Part shown: piece by piece, positions 1 to 8,728 of the stretch | How positions within the stretch are numbered: position 1 is the first letter of the stretch | How the letters are laid out: every line of letters starts with the position of its first letter | Virus record (IMG/VR): IMGVR_UViG_3300038701_003238 | Location: 1 to 38,285 of that record | Direction: 5' to 3' (one strand) | DNA: 38,285 nucleotides | Source: a virus | Program-made: the position numbers and the translations under genes | Notes under the pieces: generated by a model | The model's input: only the letters and a program-made list of their open reading frames with translations | Told to the model about the DNA's origin: nothing | Database searches by the model: none

Positions 1-1206
1 ATCATCGACCTGGCGGTGCAGCAGACGCCCTGGCCGATCGTCTGGGGCGTCCGCGCCGACGGCGTGCTGCTGAGCCTGACCTACGACCGCGAGCAGCGCC
101 TGGCCGGCTGGGCCCCGCACACGATCGGCGGCAGCTGCCCCGACGGCGTCGGCCGCCAGGCCGGCGAGGAGATCGACTGGCCTGCGCGGGGGGCGGCCGG
201 CAGCGACAACGGTCACACCGGGGCTCGGGTCGAGTCGATCTCGGTCGTGCGCGAGAACACCATCGCGCAAGATCAGCTGTACCTGATCGTCAAGCGCGTC
301 ATCAACGGCGAGACCAAGCGCTATATCGAGATCCTGACGCCGCCGATGGAGCTCGCCGGCCGGCTGGACCGGGTCTGCCAGCTCGATTCCTCGCTCGAGT
401 ACGCCGGCTGGAACACCGACGCGACGCTGACGGTCACGCCGAGCGACGCCGGCGGCGGCAGCTACACGCTCACCGCGAGCGGCAACCTTTTCACGGATCC
501 TGATGATGTCGGCCGGGTGATCGCGCTGCGCACGCCGGCGGCGGCGCGCTCGATCGAGGGCGCGTACGCGACGCTGCTGGAGATCACGGCGGTGGCGAGC
601 GCGACGGTCGCCACCGCGCGGCCGTACGCGCCGGCCGGCGAGCAGCCGGCGGCCGATGCGCAGATCGCGGGCCTGCTCGGGGCGGCGACGATGTTCTGGG
701 GCTGGGCGGCGACCGAGATCTCGGGGCTCGATCACCTCGAGGGCGAGACCGTCTGGGTGCTCGTGGACGGCGCGACGACCGAGCAGCTCGAGGTCGATGA
801 GGGCTCGATCGAGCTCGCGTCGCCGGCGGTGGTGGTGCAGGCCGGGCTGTTCTACCCGGCGACCCTGGCGACGCTGCCGATCGCGATCGCGGGCGCGCGC
901 ACCGACAGCCGCGGCCGCAAGCTCGACGCGAAGCAGCTTGTAGTTCAGCTGCTCCGCAGCGGCCTGGATACCGTCGTCGAGTGCCAGCAGGTCGGCGTGC
1001 ATATCGGTCAGGATCGCCAGGAGGGCGAGGCGGTTTCGCTCCGCGACACCGAGGACGCGACCGGGGCCGCGCCGAGCCTGGTCTCGGGCCGGGTCGCGGC
1101 GATGGCGGCGATCGGCTTCGGCCGTGACCTGATCCTGCGCGTGAGCCGCACGGGACCGCTCCCCTTGCGCGTGCTCGAGCTGAGCGCGCAGATCGGGGTC
1201 GAGTGA
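1..1206 (+). CDS. Tail tubular protein B (T7 gp12-like), C-terminal part
   Basis: C-terminal 401 residues of the tail tube/nozzle protein that forms the distal tail of T7-like podoviruses. The reading frame is open from base 1. The first 126 bases duplicate 38157-38282 in the same frame, so the gene begins at 36822 and crosses the arbitrary contig junction; joined, it is about 846 aa, near the roughly 790 aa of T7 gp12. Near the start it reads PWPIVWGVRADGVLLSLTYD followed by REQRLAGWAPH, matching the family's typical 'P-x-x-x-W-x-V-R-x-D-G-x-L-x-x-L-T-Y-x-R-E-Q-x-V-x-x-W' segment. The stop at 1204-1206 overlaps the ATG of the next gene by one base, so translation is probably coupled. The family call is secure; the truncation is a property of the contig. 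Confidence 0.92.
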   Translation: MIDLAVQQTPWPIVWGVRADGVLLSLTYDREQRLAGWAPHTIGGSCPDGVGRQAGEEIDWPARGAAGSDNGHTGARVESISVVRENTIAQDQLYLIVKRVINGETKRYIEILTPPMELAGRLDRVCQLDSSLEYAGWNTDATLTVTPSDAGGGSYTLTASGNLFTDPDDVGRVIALRTPAAARSIEGAYATLLEITAVASATVATARPYAPAGEQPAADAQIAGLLGAATMFWGWAATEISGLDHLEGETVWVLVDGATTEQLEVDEGSIELASPAVVVQAGLFYPATLATLPIAIAGARTDSRGRKLDAKQLVVQLLRSGLDTVVECQQVGVHIGQDRQEGEAVSLRDTEDATGAAPSLVSGRVAAMAAIGFGRDLILRVSRTGPLPLRVLELSAQIGVE

Positions 1207-1805
1207 TGGTGGTCCTGGATCAACCTCGCCGCTCGGGCAGGCCGACGCTGGCCACGCACGGGCTCGACTCTGGCGGGATGGCCGAGGTGCTCGCGTCGCC
1301 GCAGCGGTCGCAGTCCATCGAGGCCGAGCGCATCCGCGCGATGATCGCTCGCGACGGCTGCCCGCCGCTGCGGGGCTGGCTGGTCGTTCGCGAAGACGGT
1401 TCGGCGGTGGCGGCGATCGGATACACCGAGCCGGTGTCCGGCGTGCGGGAGTACTGGGCGGTCCTGGCGAGCTCGGTCACGGGGCGCGAGGCGGCGGTGA
1501 TCGCGGCGACGGGCCGCGGACTGCTGCGGTTCCAGCTGGCCGAGAAGAACACGCATTTCCGGCGGGCGCAGTGCCTGGTCGTGGCGCGCAACCAGGCGGC
1601 CAGGCGGTTCGCCGAGCGGATCGGGTTCGCGTGCGAGGGCGTGCTGCGCGACTACTGCCCGCTCTACGGCTCGATGCGGATGATGGCCATGACCCGCACC
1701 CGGATCTTGGGCGAGCGGGCGGGCAGTGCGCCGCAGGACGCGGCGCGGATGACAGATTTCGACGCCGAGGGCGTCGCCCCGGCGAAGCCGGAAGGGGGAC
1801 CGTAA
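1206..1805 (+). CDS. GNAT-fold protein, T7 gp13-like
   Basis: About 199 aa. The middle resembles an acetyltransferase (GNAT) fold: a strand with GWLVVREDGSAVAAIGY, then RAQCLVVARNQAARRFAERI and GFACEGVLRDY, which is the usual 'N-x-x-A-x-R-x-x-E-x-x-G-F-x-x-E-G' end of the fold. In T7-like phages a GNAT-like gp13 (DUF2833) sits between gp12 and gp14, exactly this position, and helps virion assembly; enzymatic activity is not established. ATG 1206 overlaps the upstream stop; an in-frame GTG at 1203 is an alternative. The last ~25 residues are encoded by a copy of a hairpin repeat (1729-1794, see repeat entry), so the C-terminus looks like a recent extension. The stop overlaps the next ATG by one base. 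Confidence 0.72.
   Translation: MVVLDQPRRSGRPTLATHGLDSGGMAEVLASPQRSQSIEAERIRAMIARDGCPPLRGWLVVREDGSAVAAIGYTEPVSGVREYWAVLASSVTGREAAVIAATGRGLLRFQLAEKNTHFRRAQCLVVARNQAARRFAERIGFACEGVLRDYCPLYGSMRMMAMTRTRILGERAGSAPQDAARMTDFDAEGVAPAKPEGGP
1729..1794 (+). repeat. In-frame copy of composite hairpin repeat inside gp13-like gene
   Basis: CGCCGCAGGACGCGGCGCG at 1729-1747 is identical to 8650-8668, and CCGGCGAAGCCGGAAG at 1779-1794 is identical to 8698-8713. Between them lies a different but also hairpin-forming spacer (CGACGCC/GGCGTCG, 1760-1776). This copy encodes the C-terminal ~22 residues of the GNAT-like protein, ending just before its stop. Confidence 0.75.
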
Positions 1806-2350
1806 TGGCTCTGTTTGCAACGCTCGGCGCGAGCGGGTTGTTCTCCGGCGGGACCGGCCTGGCCGCGGCCGGCATGGCGGCCTCGGGTGCGGGGTCGATC
1901 CTGGGCGGGATGGCGCAGGGGCGGGCGTACGATCGCCAGGCCCGGGGCGAGATCGACGCGGCGGCGGCCCGCGAGGCGATGCTGCGCCGCGACAACCGCA
2001 AGCGCGAGGGAGCGACCCGGGCCGCGCTGGCGGGCAGCGGGCTCACGATCGAGGGCTCGCCGCTCGATCTGATCGCCGACGAGGCGAACATCTCGGAGCT
2101 GAACGCTCGGCTCGTGCGCTACGACGGGGCCGCGCGGGCGGCGGAGCTGCGCAACCGCGGCCGGGCGGCTCGGCTGGGCGGTCTGGTCGAGGGGGTGGGC
2201 TCGATGGCGATGGCCGGCTCGACGCTCCTCGGCGGGCAGCTGAGCTACGCCAGGTTGTTCGGTGACGCGGCGCCGGCGTCGGTCGGATCTCAACTGGGCT
2301 ACGGCGGCATGGTCGGCGGGTCCGGGATCGGGCAGGCGGTGCTCGTGTGA
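1805..2350 (+). CDS. Internal virion protein, T7 gp14-like
   Basis: 181 aa. The N-terminal ~40 residues are small and apolar (Gly/Ala-rich, LFATLGASGLFSGG, then GSILGGMAQG), followed by a charged helical region (RQARGEIDAAAAREAMLRRD) and a second Gly-rich stretch. This apolar start, the length and the position between the gp13- and gp15-like genes match internal virion protein B, which is ejected first and is thought to insert in the outer membrane as part of the DNA channel. The phrase GSPLDLIADEANISELNARL is common in these proteins. It overlaps the next gene by four bases (GTGA). The assignment rests on synteny plus composition, not on a catalytic motif. Confidence 0.7.
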   Translation: MALFATLGASGLFSGGTGLAAAGMAASGAGSILGGMAQGRAYDRQARGEIDAAAAREAMLRRDNRKREGATRAALAGSGLTIEGSPLDLIADEANISELNARLVRYDGAARAAELRNRGRAARLGGLVEGVGSMAMAGSTLLGGQLSYARLFGDAAPASVGSQLGYGGMVGGSGIGQAVLV

Positions 2351-4998
2351 GCCAGATCCCCACGAATCAGCAGCGGGTCGGTGTCGCGGGTCCCCCCGCG
2401 GCGATCGGGCCGGCGTCCGGTCTCGCGGCCCTGGGCGGCGTGCTGGCGACGCTCGGGACCGGCTCGAGGGCGGTGGGCCAGACGATGGCGAGCGAGGGCG
2501 AGGCGATGCGCCGGGCGGAGGTCAGCGCGGCGATGAGCCGGACCCGCAGCGCGTACCTGGCCGAGCTCGACCGGGCGGAGCTCGCGGCGCAGCAGGAGGC
2601 GGACCCGCAGAAGGCGGCCGAGCTCTACCGAAAGAAAGCCGTGGAGGCCCGCTCGGCCGTCCTGGGGCCGGACGGCCCGGGGGCCACCCTTGCCGGCTCG
2701 GACTTCGCAGCGGTCATCGACGCCGACCTCACGGGTCTCGAGGTGCCCTACCAGGCCCGGGTCGACCGGTCGGTGCGTGCGAAGCAGGTCGACCGGGCGG
2801 TGGCGGGGCTCGAGACCGAGCTCAACGATCTCACGGACCGGGCCGCGGCCAGCGACGACCCGCTGCTGCGGGAGGTGCTCTTCGGGCAGATCCGCTCCTC
2901 GCTCGAGGACGGGGTCGCGTCGAGCGTGGTGAGCGCCCGGCAGGCGGCCGAGCTCGAGCGGAGGGCCGAGGCCGCGATCGTGGGCGCGCAGCTGGACCGC
3001 GATGCGCGGATGGTGGCCGACCTGGCCGCGGACGGCGGGCGGATCGGGGAGATGGTGGCGGGCCTTCGCGCCGCCGGTGCGCGGATCGGCGTGGACGCCG
3101 AGGCGGTCGACGCCGGCGTGCGGGCCGCGGTGGTCGATCGCGTGCGCGAGCGGGTGAGCGCGGGGGATTTCGTGTCGGCGGCGGCGGCGATCGAGGGTTC
3201 GCTGGCCGCGGGTGTGCTCGCCGAGGGGGAGGCGGCGGAGCTTTCGGAAGGCGTGCGGGAGGGCTTTGCGCAGGCGGGCGTGGCGCGTGTGCACGCGGCG
3301 CTGCGGGAGATCCGAGCGGGGCGGGAAACGGGCGACGGCCTGGAGCGTGTGCAGAACATGATCGACACGCTCGCGCCGGTGATCGGCGAGAAGCCCGCTT
3401 TGGACCTGCAGGTGGCGTTCAACAACGCGGTGAGCGACGAGATCGGCAAGGTCAACGCGGCGGCGAAGCTTCGTGCCAAAGAAGGCGGACTCGCAGCTTT
3501 GGTCGAGCAGAACCTCGAAAAATCCATGCGGCCCGGCTTTGGCGGGTTCATCGACACCTCGGCCAAAGAGATCCCGGTGGGATCGGGCTCGGTCACGATC
3601 AGTGAGAAAGAGCAGCAGCAGGCCCTGGCTGCCGCGGCGGTGGCTCGCTACGCCGACCAGTCGCGGCGGCTGATGAGCGAAGACCCGGCCGAGCGGGCCG
3701 ACGCGCTCGCGGACATCATGCCGGAGTCGGCGGACCCGGGCCGCCCGTTGACCGAGGGCGAAGCGAATGTTGTTGCGCGCGTGGCGGCGCTGCGGTGGTC
3801 GATGAATAACGGCATCGTGTTTGAGCCGCTGCGGCGGCAGATGAAACTCGCAGCGGCGCAGGGCCGGGGGTCGCTGGAGCGGGCGATGGCGACCGGGGAG
3901 GCGCTGCCCGAGGACTGGGCGTACCCGGATCTCTACAAGACCTGGCGGATCCTGCAGGACGAGAGCGTCGGCGTGGGCGAGTACCTCTCGGGCGACGAGC
4001 AGCGCGTGATGCAGGAGATCGATCGGCAGTACCGCTACGGCGCGCAGGCGGGCGACTTCGCCGCAAGCGCGGTCGCGGCGGTCAACTCGCTGCGGCGTCG
4101 GGCCGAGCGCGGCACACCGACGGACGAGCGGGTGATCCCTGATGAGCTGCTTGGTCAGGCGATGGACGCGGCGGTTTCGCTCAGTGGCGTCGAAGGTGTG
4201 TTCGGGCGGCTTGGCAATCTGGCTATGAGCACCGGCGATATCTGGCTCGATGTGATGACCTTCTCGCCGCTGGGCAAGGCGACCGGTGTGTACCGCGGTA
4301 CTGAGGGGCGGGTGCTGCCGCGCTTCGCGACGAGCAAATTCGGTGAGGCGGGCAGCGGGGCACTGGTCACCAACGCCAGCCAGGTCAAGGAGTGGTTCAG
4401 GCAGACCATCGCGGCGGTGAGCGAATCGACCGACGACATGGAAAGCGCAGCGGCGCTGGCGGTCGAGCGGTTCCGGGCCAACCACCTGATCATCAACCGC
4501 CGCGCCGTCTATGCCGGGTCGGACGCGATGACGGGCATGGTCCGCGCGGTGCACCAGGACGGCGAGTTCGATCGGATCATCAACCGGTACTGGAAGTCTG
4601 CCGGCGGGATGGAGGGCATCGGCGTCGAGAAAGCCGATCTGGAGATCCGGCCCGAGCAGTTCGGCGATCCCTCGCGGTGGCGGATCGTGGACGGCACCAC
4701 GGGCATCCCGGTCGCCGAGGGCGTGCTTGGGGTGGACCTGTTCGACCTCGCCTCGCTGCACACGGCCATCAAGCGGCGGCAGGCCGAGCGGGCGGCCGAG
4801 CGATCGCGTGATCGCCGCGATGAGTTCGATCTCCTGGGGTCGGCGCAGGACGCGGTGCGGTCGCGGATCACCCCCCTGCTCCCCCCGCCCAAGGGCTTTG
4901 TCGGCGGCGAGGGCGAGATCCAGCGGCCGCTGACGGACGAGGAGATCGAGTGGTGGCGGAAGATGAACCGCGAGCTGAACGGGGGCGGCGATGGCTGA
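2347..4998 (+). CDS. Internal virion protein, T7 gp15-like
   Basis: 883 aa, rich in Ala/Arg/Glu helices with several predicted coiled stretches (for example LTDRAAASDDPLLREVLFGQ). Length, low complexity of fold and position between gp14- and gp16-like genes match internal virion protein C (T7 gp15, about 750 aa), which forms the periplasmic tube during DNA ejection. The GTG start at 2347 overlaps the upstream stop in a GTGA. The end overlaps the next gene by 8 bases. No enzymatic motif is visible. Part of one long plus-strand unit running from the terminase to the tail fibre, across the contig junction. Confidence 0.7.
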   Translation: MSQIPTNQQRVGVAGPPAAIGPASGLAALGGVLATLGTGSRAVGQTMASEGEAMRRAEVSAAMSRTRSAYLAELDRAELAAQQEADPQKAAELYRKKAVEARSAVLGPDGPGATLAGSDFAAVIDADLTGLEVPYQARVDRSVRAKQVDRAVAGLETELNDLTDRAAASDDPLLREVLFGQIRSSLEDGVASSVVSARQAAELERRAEAAIVGAQLDRDARMVADLAADGGRIGEMVAGLRAAGARIGVDAEAVDAGVRAAVVDRVRERVSAGDFVSAAAAIEGSLAAGVLAEGEAAELSEGVREGFAQAGVARVHAALREIRAGRETGDGLERVQNMIDTLAPVIGEKPALDLQVAFNNAVSDEIGKVNAAAKLRAKEGGLAALVEQNLEKSMRPGFGGFIDTSAKEIPVGSGSVTISEKEQQQALAAAAVARYADQSRRLMSEDPAERADALADIMPESADPGRPLTEGEANVVARVAALRWSMNNGIVFEPLRRQMKLAAAQGRGSLERAMATGEALPEDWAYPDLYKTWRILQDESVGVGEYLSGDEQRVMQEIDRQYRYGAQAGDFAASAVAAVNSLRRRAERGTPTDERVIPDELLGQAMDAAVSLSGVEGVFGRLGNLAMSTGDIWLDVMTFSPLGKATGVYRGTEGRVLPRFATSKFGEAGSGALVTNASQVKEWFRQTIAAVSESTDDMESAAALAVERFRANHLIINRRAVYAGSDAMTGMVRAVHQDGEFDRIINRYWKSAGGMEGIGVEKADLEIRPEQFGDPSRWRIVDGTTGIPVAEGVLGVDLFDLASLHTAIKRRQAERAAERSRDRRDEFDLLGSAQDAVRSRITPLLPPPKGFVGGEGEIQRPLTDEEIEWWRKMNRELNGGGDG

Positions 4999-7900
4999 GC
5001 GGGTGGTCAGCTCGCACTCGACGACGCCCGCGCAGGCCGAGGACCTCCGCTCCGGCGGCCGCGTTGACCTGCTGGAGATGATCCGGCGGGCCGATCAGGG
5101 TCCGCCGACGCCGACCGAAGCTCGCGTCCGCCGGGCCGAGGCGGCGCGGGCCAAGGCCGAGGCCAAGCGTGAGGGCGTTATCGTCCTCGACGCGATCGCC
5201 AGCGAGTGGCTGCCCGCCTGGGTCGGCCGCGAGGCGGTGCGCCTGGCTTACGCGCCCGACGCGGATTTCTCGCTGACGGCCGATCGCATCACCGAGCTCC
5301 GCAACCTGTGGGGGCTCGACGACGGGCAGGTGGCCCGGCTCGGCGGCGTGGCCAGCGAGGGCGAATTGCAGCTCGTGCTCCGGCAGATGAACGGTGTCAA
5401 CGCCATCCGGGCGCGCCTCGAAGCGCGTGGCTTCGCGGGCACGCTGGCGCAGCTCGGGGCGATGGTGACCGATCCGGCGGCGCTCGCGCTCGACGCGGCG
5501 ACCTGGGGAGCCACGGCGCCCTTGACGCGCGGGGCAAAGGCGACGCGGCTCCGCCACCTGGTGCGCGGCGGGATCGCGGCCGGCGCGACCGAGGGCTCGA
5601 TCGAGGGGTACCTGGCGAGCGTGGATTCGTCGCGCGGGTTCACCGATGTGCTGCTGGCGGGGACGGGCGGTTTCCTGATGGGCGGGGCGCTCGGCGGGGC
5701 GTTCGGGCCGCGGGCGCAGCGGGCGCTCGACCGGGCGATGGACGGCATCCGGCGGCAGATCCTGGCCGAGGAGCTGGCCGAGGGCGGTGTGCTCGAAGTT
5801 ACAGAAAAGGGCAAGCGGCTTGGCTTCACGGAGGATGCGACACGCGAAGACCGGATCCGCGTGATCGATGCGCTGCTGGCGACGGGCGATGACGGCGTGT
5901 TCCGCCTGCCCGGCTCGCGGCCGATGTTCATCCTGGGCGACGAGTTCGGCGATGCGGCGGAGCGGCTGAGCGGGCTCGGCGATGATGAACTCGGCGAGGT
6001 CGCGGGTATCGTCTTCGAGTCGCTCGAAGACGCGTACGCACGCTACGGGCTGGGCTACAGCGAGTTCGCCCCGTCCCAGGCGAGCGAGGACATCGGCACG
6101 GTCCGCTTCGGCAAGGCGCGATTCGGCATGGCGGCCCGGCTGGGCCAGAGCCCGGTCGAAGCCGTGCGCCGCGTCGGCCAGGTGCTGGTCGAAGATGTGA
6201 TCCCGCGCATCGGCGCGGACGGAAGCGATATACCGGTGCAGCAGGCGGCGACGATGTGGGTGAGCCGGATGCACAGGACCTCGATGGACCAGTGGCACCG
6301 CTCGACCAACCCGCTGCTGGAGGTGTGGGCCAGAGAGAACGGCCACGAACTCAACTTCAATAGCAAGTACCGGCTCTACCACGACTTCATGGAGGATGTC
6401 GGGAAGCAGGTGGTGCACGGGGACCCGGAGCTCGGGGGGACGGCCGTCGAGCAGGCGGCGATGTTCTACCGCACCAAGATGGACGAGCTGCGCCAGTTGG
6501 CCCGGCGGTACGGGGTCAAGGGGTTCGACGAAATCGAAGAGGACCCGTCGTACTTCACGCGCATGCCCTCGGGCGAGAAGATCGAGGAGGTCCTCAAGAG
6601 AGCCGGTCGGTTCGGCGACGGCCGCAACGATGTGGACTACCAGAAGGCGCAGGACACGATCATCGACCTGATCGCTGAGTCGATGGCGTCGGGGATGCGG
6701 CGGGCCATCGGGGACGCGGCGATCGACACCGGCGAGCAGGCGACCGGCAAGGCCCTCAAGGAGATCACCGCCCAGCAGATGCGCCGATCGGCCGAGGGGT
6801 ACTTCCGGCAGATCCGCTCGATCGGCGAGGACGGGAACTACTTCGCGCGGGCGAAGCTGTTCAGCGGCCGGCTCGACGAGGAGAGCGAGAAGATCCTGCG
6901 GCTGTCGGGGCTCAGCGATGCGCAGATCGAGCGGGTCCGCAGGGCCATGGCCAAGGAGTCGTCCTCGAACCTGCTCGAAGCCGCGGCCGAGCGCGGGGCC
7001 CCGTCGCCGGCGAGGTTCCGCACGATCCTCGATGAGGGCGTGAGCGTGAAGGCGGCCAACGGCCAGACGATCACGATGGACGACCTCTTCGAGCGCAACG
7101 CGACGCGCGTGATGGAGATCTATTCGCGGCAGATCTACGGCTCGGCGGCGGCGGCGCGGATCTACCAGGACATCGCCCGGCGCTACGACGCCAAGGTGGA
7201 AACCTTCGACGACCTGCTGCACCTGCTCAACACGCAGGCCAACAAGAGCGGTATGAGCTCGAAGGATGTGGGCCGGTTCAACGCCGACCTGGTGCGGCTG
7301 GAGGCCGCGTGGCGCTCGATGATGAACTGGAGCCAGTACACGGGCAAGAACTCGAAGCAGAACGCGCAGATCGGCCGCATCCTTCAGTCGTTCATGGAGG
7401 TGCAGTTCATGCGGCTGATGGGCCTCTCGGGCATCGCGCAGGTGCCCGAGATGGGGACCGTGATGGGCGAGGTCGGGCTGCGGGGGATGCGGCAGCAGAT
7501 GCCCGCGCTCAAGGCCGTGTTCAAGCGTGGGATGGACGGCAACCTGAGCGACGAGATGCTCCAGGCCACCGAAGCGATGTGGGGACACGGCAGCTTCCGC
7601 ATGCGCGGCAAGGTGAACCCGCGGCTGGACCAGACCGATGCGGGCTTCGAGTTCCAGACCGGTCGGCTGCGCGAGGTTCTGGGCCGCGGCAAGATGTTCG
7701 TGGCCGACGCCAGCGGCATGAACCCGATGAACATGTTCCTGAAGCGCATGGCCGATGTGGGCTTCGTGCAGCGGATGGCCAACATCGCCGCGGGGACCGC
7801 CGAGCGCCCGAGCGCGAAGGAGATCGCCGGGCTCGGTCTGACCGATGCCCAGTTCGACGCGGTCATGCGGAATCTCAAAGAGCACGCGAGGATCGAGGAG

Positions 7901-8599
7901 GGTGCGTTCGGCGGCCGGGTCCGCAACCCCAACATCGAGGCGTGGGAGCCGAACGCGCGGGGCTGGTTCATCGAGGCCGGCGACCGGTTCGGAACCCGCG
8001 TGGTGCAGGAGAACGACCCGGGCCAGCTCGCCGCCTGGATGGTCACCGACTACGGGCGCGTGCTGATGCAGTTCAAGAGCTTCATCACCAGCGCCTACGA
8101 GAAGCAGTTCCTCTACGGGATCTACCGCCACGATGCGCGGATCTTCAGCGCGTGGGCCGCGTCCACCGTGTTCGCGTCGATCGCGTACATGGCCAAAATG
8201 CAGATCCTCGCCGCGGGCCGACCCGACCGCGAGGAGTTTCTGGCCGAGCGGCTGACGCTGAAGTCGATCGCGGCCAACAGCTTCGCCTACGCCGGCTTCG
8301 CGAGCATCCTGCCCGGGACGATCGACACCGGGCTCGTGCTGGCCGGGCAGCAGAAGCTGTTCGACTACGGGCGGTCCACCGGGCTGGCGTCGGACTTTCT
8401 CGCCGGCAACCCGGTGGTGGACTTCGTCGACAAGGTGGCGGCGATGCCCCAGGCGGTGGCGGCGATGATCGAGAGCGGCGAGATCTCCGAGCGCGATGTC
8501 AACAAGCTCACGCGCGTGCTGCCGGGTCAGAACCTGATCCTGATCGGGAACATGCTCAAGGCTCTCGGCGCGGCCGCGGGCGAGGAAAGCGATCCGTAA
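4991..8599 (+). CDS. Internal virion protein, T7 gp16-like
   Basis: 1202 aa, the largest gene. T7 gp16 is about 1318 aa and carries a lytic transglycosylase at its N-terminus. Here the N-terminal ~100 residues are charged and Ala/Arg-rich with no transglycosylase-like E-S motif or lysozyme-like core. The segment from about residue 150 (AMVTDPAALALDAATWGA, then a Gly/Ala-rich amphipathic region GFLMGGALGGAFGP) resembles the part of gp16-like proteins after the enzyme domain. Large, last of the gp14-15-16 series, immediately before the tail fibre: the ejection-protein call is good. The missing muralytic domain is unusual and may fit a host with little peptidoglycan (inference). ATG at 4991 overlaps gp15 by 8 bases. 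Confidence 0.72.
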   Translation: MAERVVSSHSTTPAQAEDLRSGGRVDLLEMIRRADQGPPTPTEARVRRAEAARAKAEAKREGVIVLDAIASEWLPAWVGREAVRLAYAPDADFSLTADRITELRNLWGLDDGQVARLGGVASEGELQLVLRQMNGVNAIRARLEARGFAGTLAQLGAMVTDPAALALDAATWGATAPLTRGAKATRLRHLVRGGIAAGATEGSIEGYLASVDSSRGFTDVLLAGTGGFLMGGALGGAFGPRAQRALDRAMDGIRRQILAEELAEGGVLEVTEKGKRLGFTEDATREDRIRVIDALLATGDDGVFRLPGSRPMFILGDEFGDAAERLSGLGDDELGEVAGIVFESLEDAYARYGLGYSEFAPSQASEDIGTVRFGKARFGMAARLGQSPVEAVRRVGQVLVEDVIPRIGADGSDIPVQQAATMWVSRMHRTSMDQWHRSTNPLLEVWARENGHELNFNSKYRLYHDFMEDVGKQVVHGDPELGGTAVEQAAMFYRTKMDELRQLARRYGVKGFDEIEEDPSYFTRMPSGEKIEEVLKRAGRFGDGRNDVDYQKAQDTIIDLIAESMASGMRRAIGDAAIDTGEQATGKALKEITAQQMRRSAEGYFRQIRSIGEDGNYFARAKLFSGRLDEESEKILRLSGLSDAQIERVRRAMAKESSSNLLEAAAERGAPSPARFRTILDEGVSVKAANGQTITMDDLFERNATRVMEIYSRQIYGSAAAARIYQDIARRYDAKVETFDDLLHLLNTQANKSGMSSKDVGRFNADLVRLEAAWRSMMNWSQYTGKNSKQNAQIGRILQSFMEVQFMRLMGLSGIAQVPEMGTVMGEVGLRGMRQQMPALKAVFKRGMDGNLSDEMLQATEAMWGHGSFRMRGKVNPRLDQTDAGFEFQTGRLREVLGRGKMFVADASGMNPMNMFLKRMADVGFVQRMANIAAGTAERPSAKEIAGLGLTDAQFDAVMRNLKEHARIEEGAFGGRVRNPNIEAWEPNARGWFIEAGDRFGTRVVQENDPGQLAAWMVTDYGRVLMQFKSFITSAYEKQFLYGIYRHDARIFSAWAASTVFASIAYMAKMQILAAGRPDREEFLAERLTLKSIAANSFAYAGFASILPGTIDTGLVLAGQQKLFDYGRSTGLASDFLAGNPVVDFVDKVAAMPQAVAAMIESGEISERDVNKLTRVLPGQNLILIGNMLKALGAAAGEESDP

Positions 8600-8728
8600 C
8601 CCCTCACCCCGGCCCTCTCCCTCAAGGGGAGAGGGAGCGATCCGCACTACGCCGCAGGACGCGGCGCGACAACGAGTTTTCGCTGCGAAGCAGCGCACCG
8701 GCGAAGCCGGAAGAAAGCGAGGTTCTCT
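8600..8728. repeat. Composite hairpin repeat cluster between gp16-like and tail fibre
   Basis: Non-coding. Holds a row of short hairpins: CCCTCTCC/GGAGAGGG (8613-8635), CGCCGCAGGACGCGGCGCG (8650-8668), GCTGCGAAGCAGC (8682-8694) and CCGGCGAAGCCGGAAG (8698-8713). The second and last pieces recur, in the same order and nearly the same spacing, inside the gene ending at 1805 (1729-1747 and 1779-1794). The spacer differs, but in both copies it is itself a hairpin. The tail fibre ribosome binding site (GCGAGG) follows directly. I associate this type of composite with bacterial intergenic repeats rather than phage DNA (recollection, to be searched). Confidence 0.7.

Noticed and set aside
1-126. T7-like biological direct terminal repeat
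   Set aside because: It lies inside the gp12-like gene and is of assembler k-mer size; a circular-assembly overlap is simpler.
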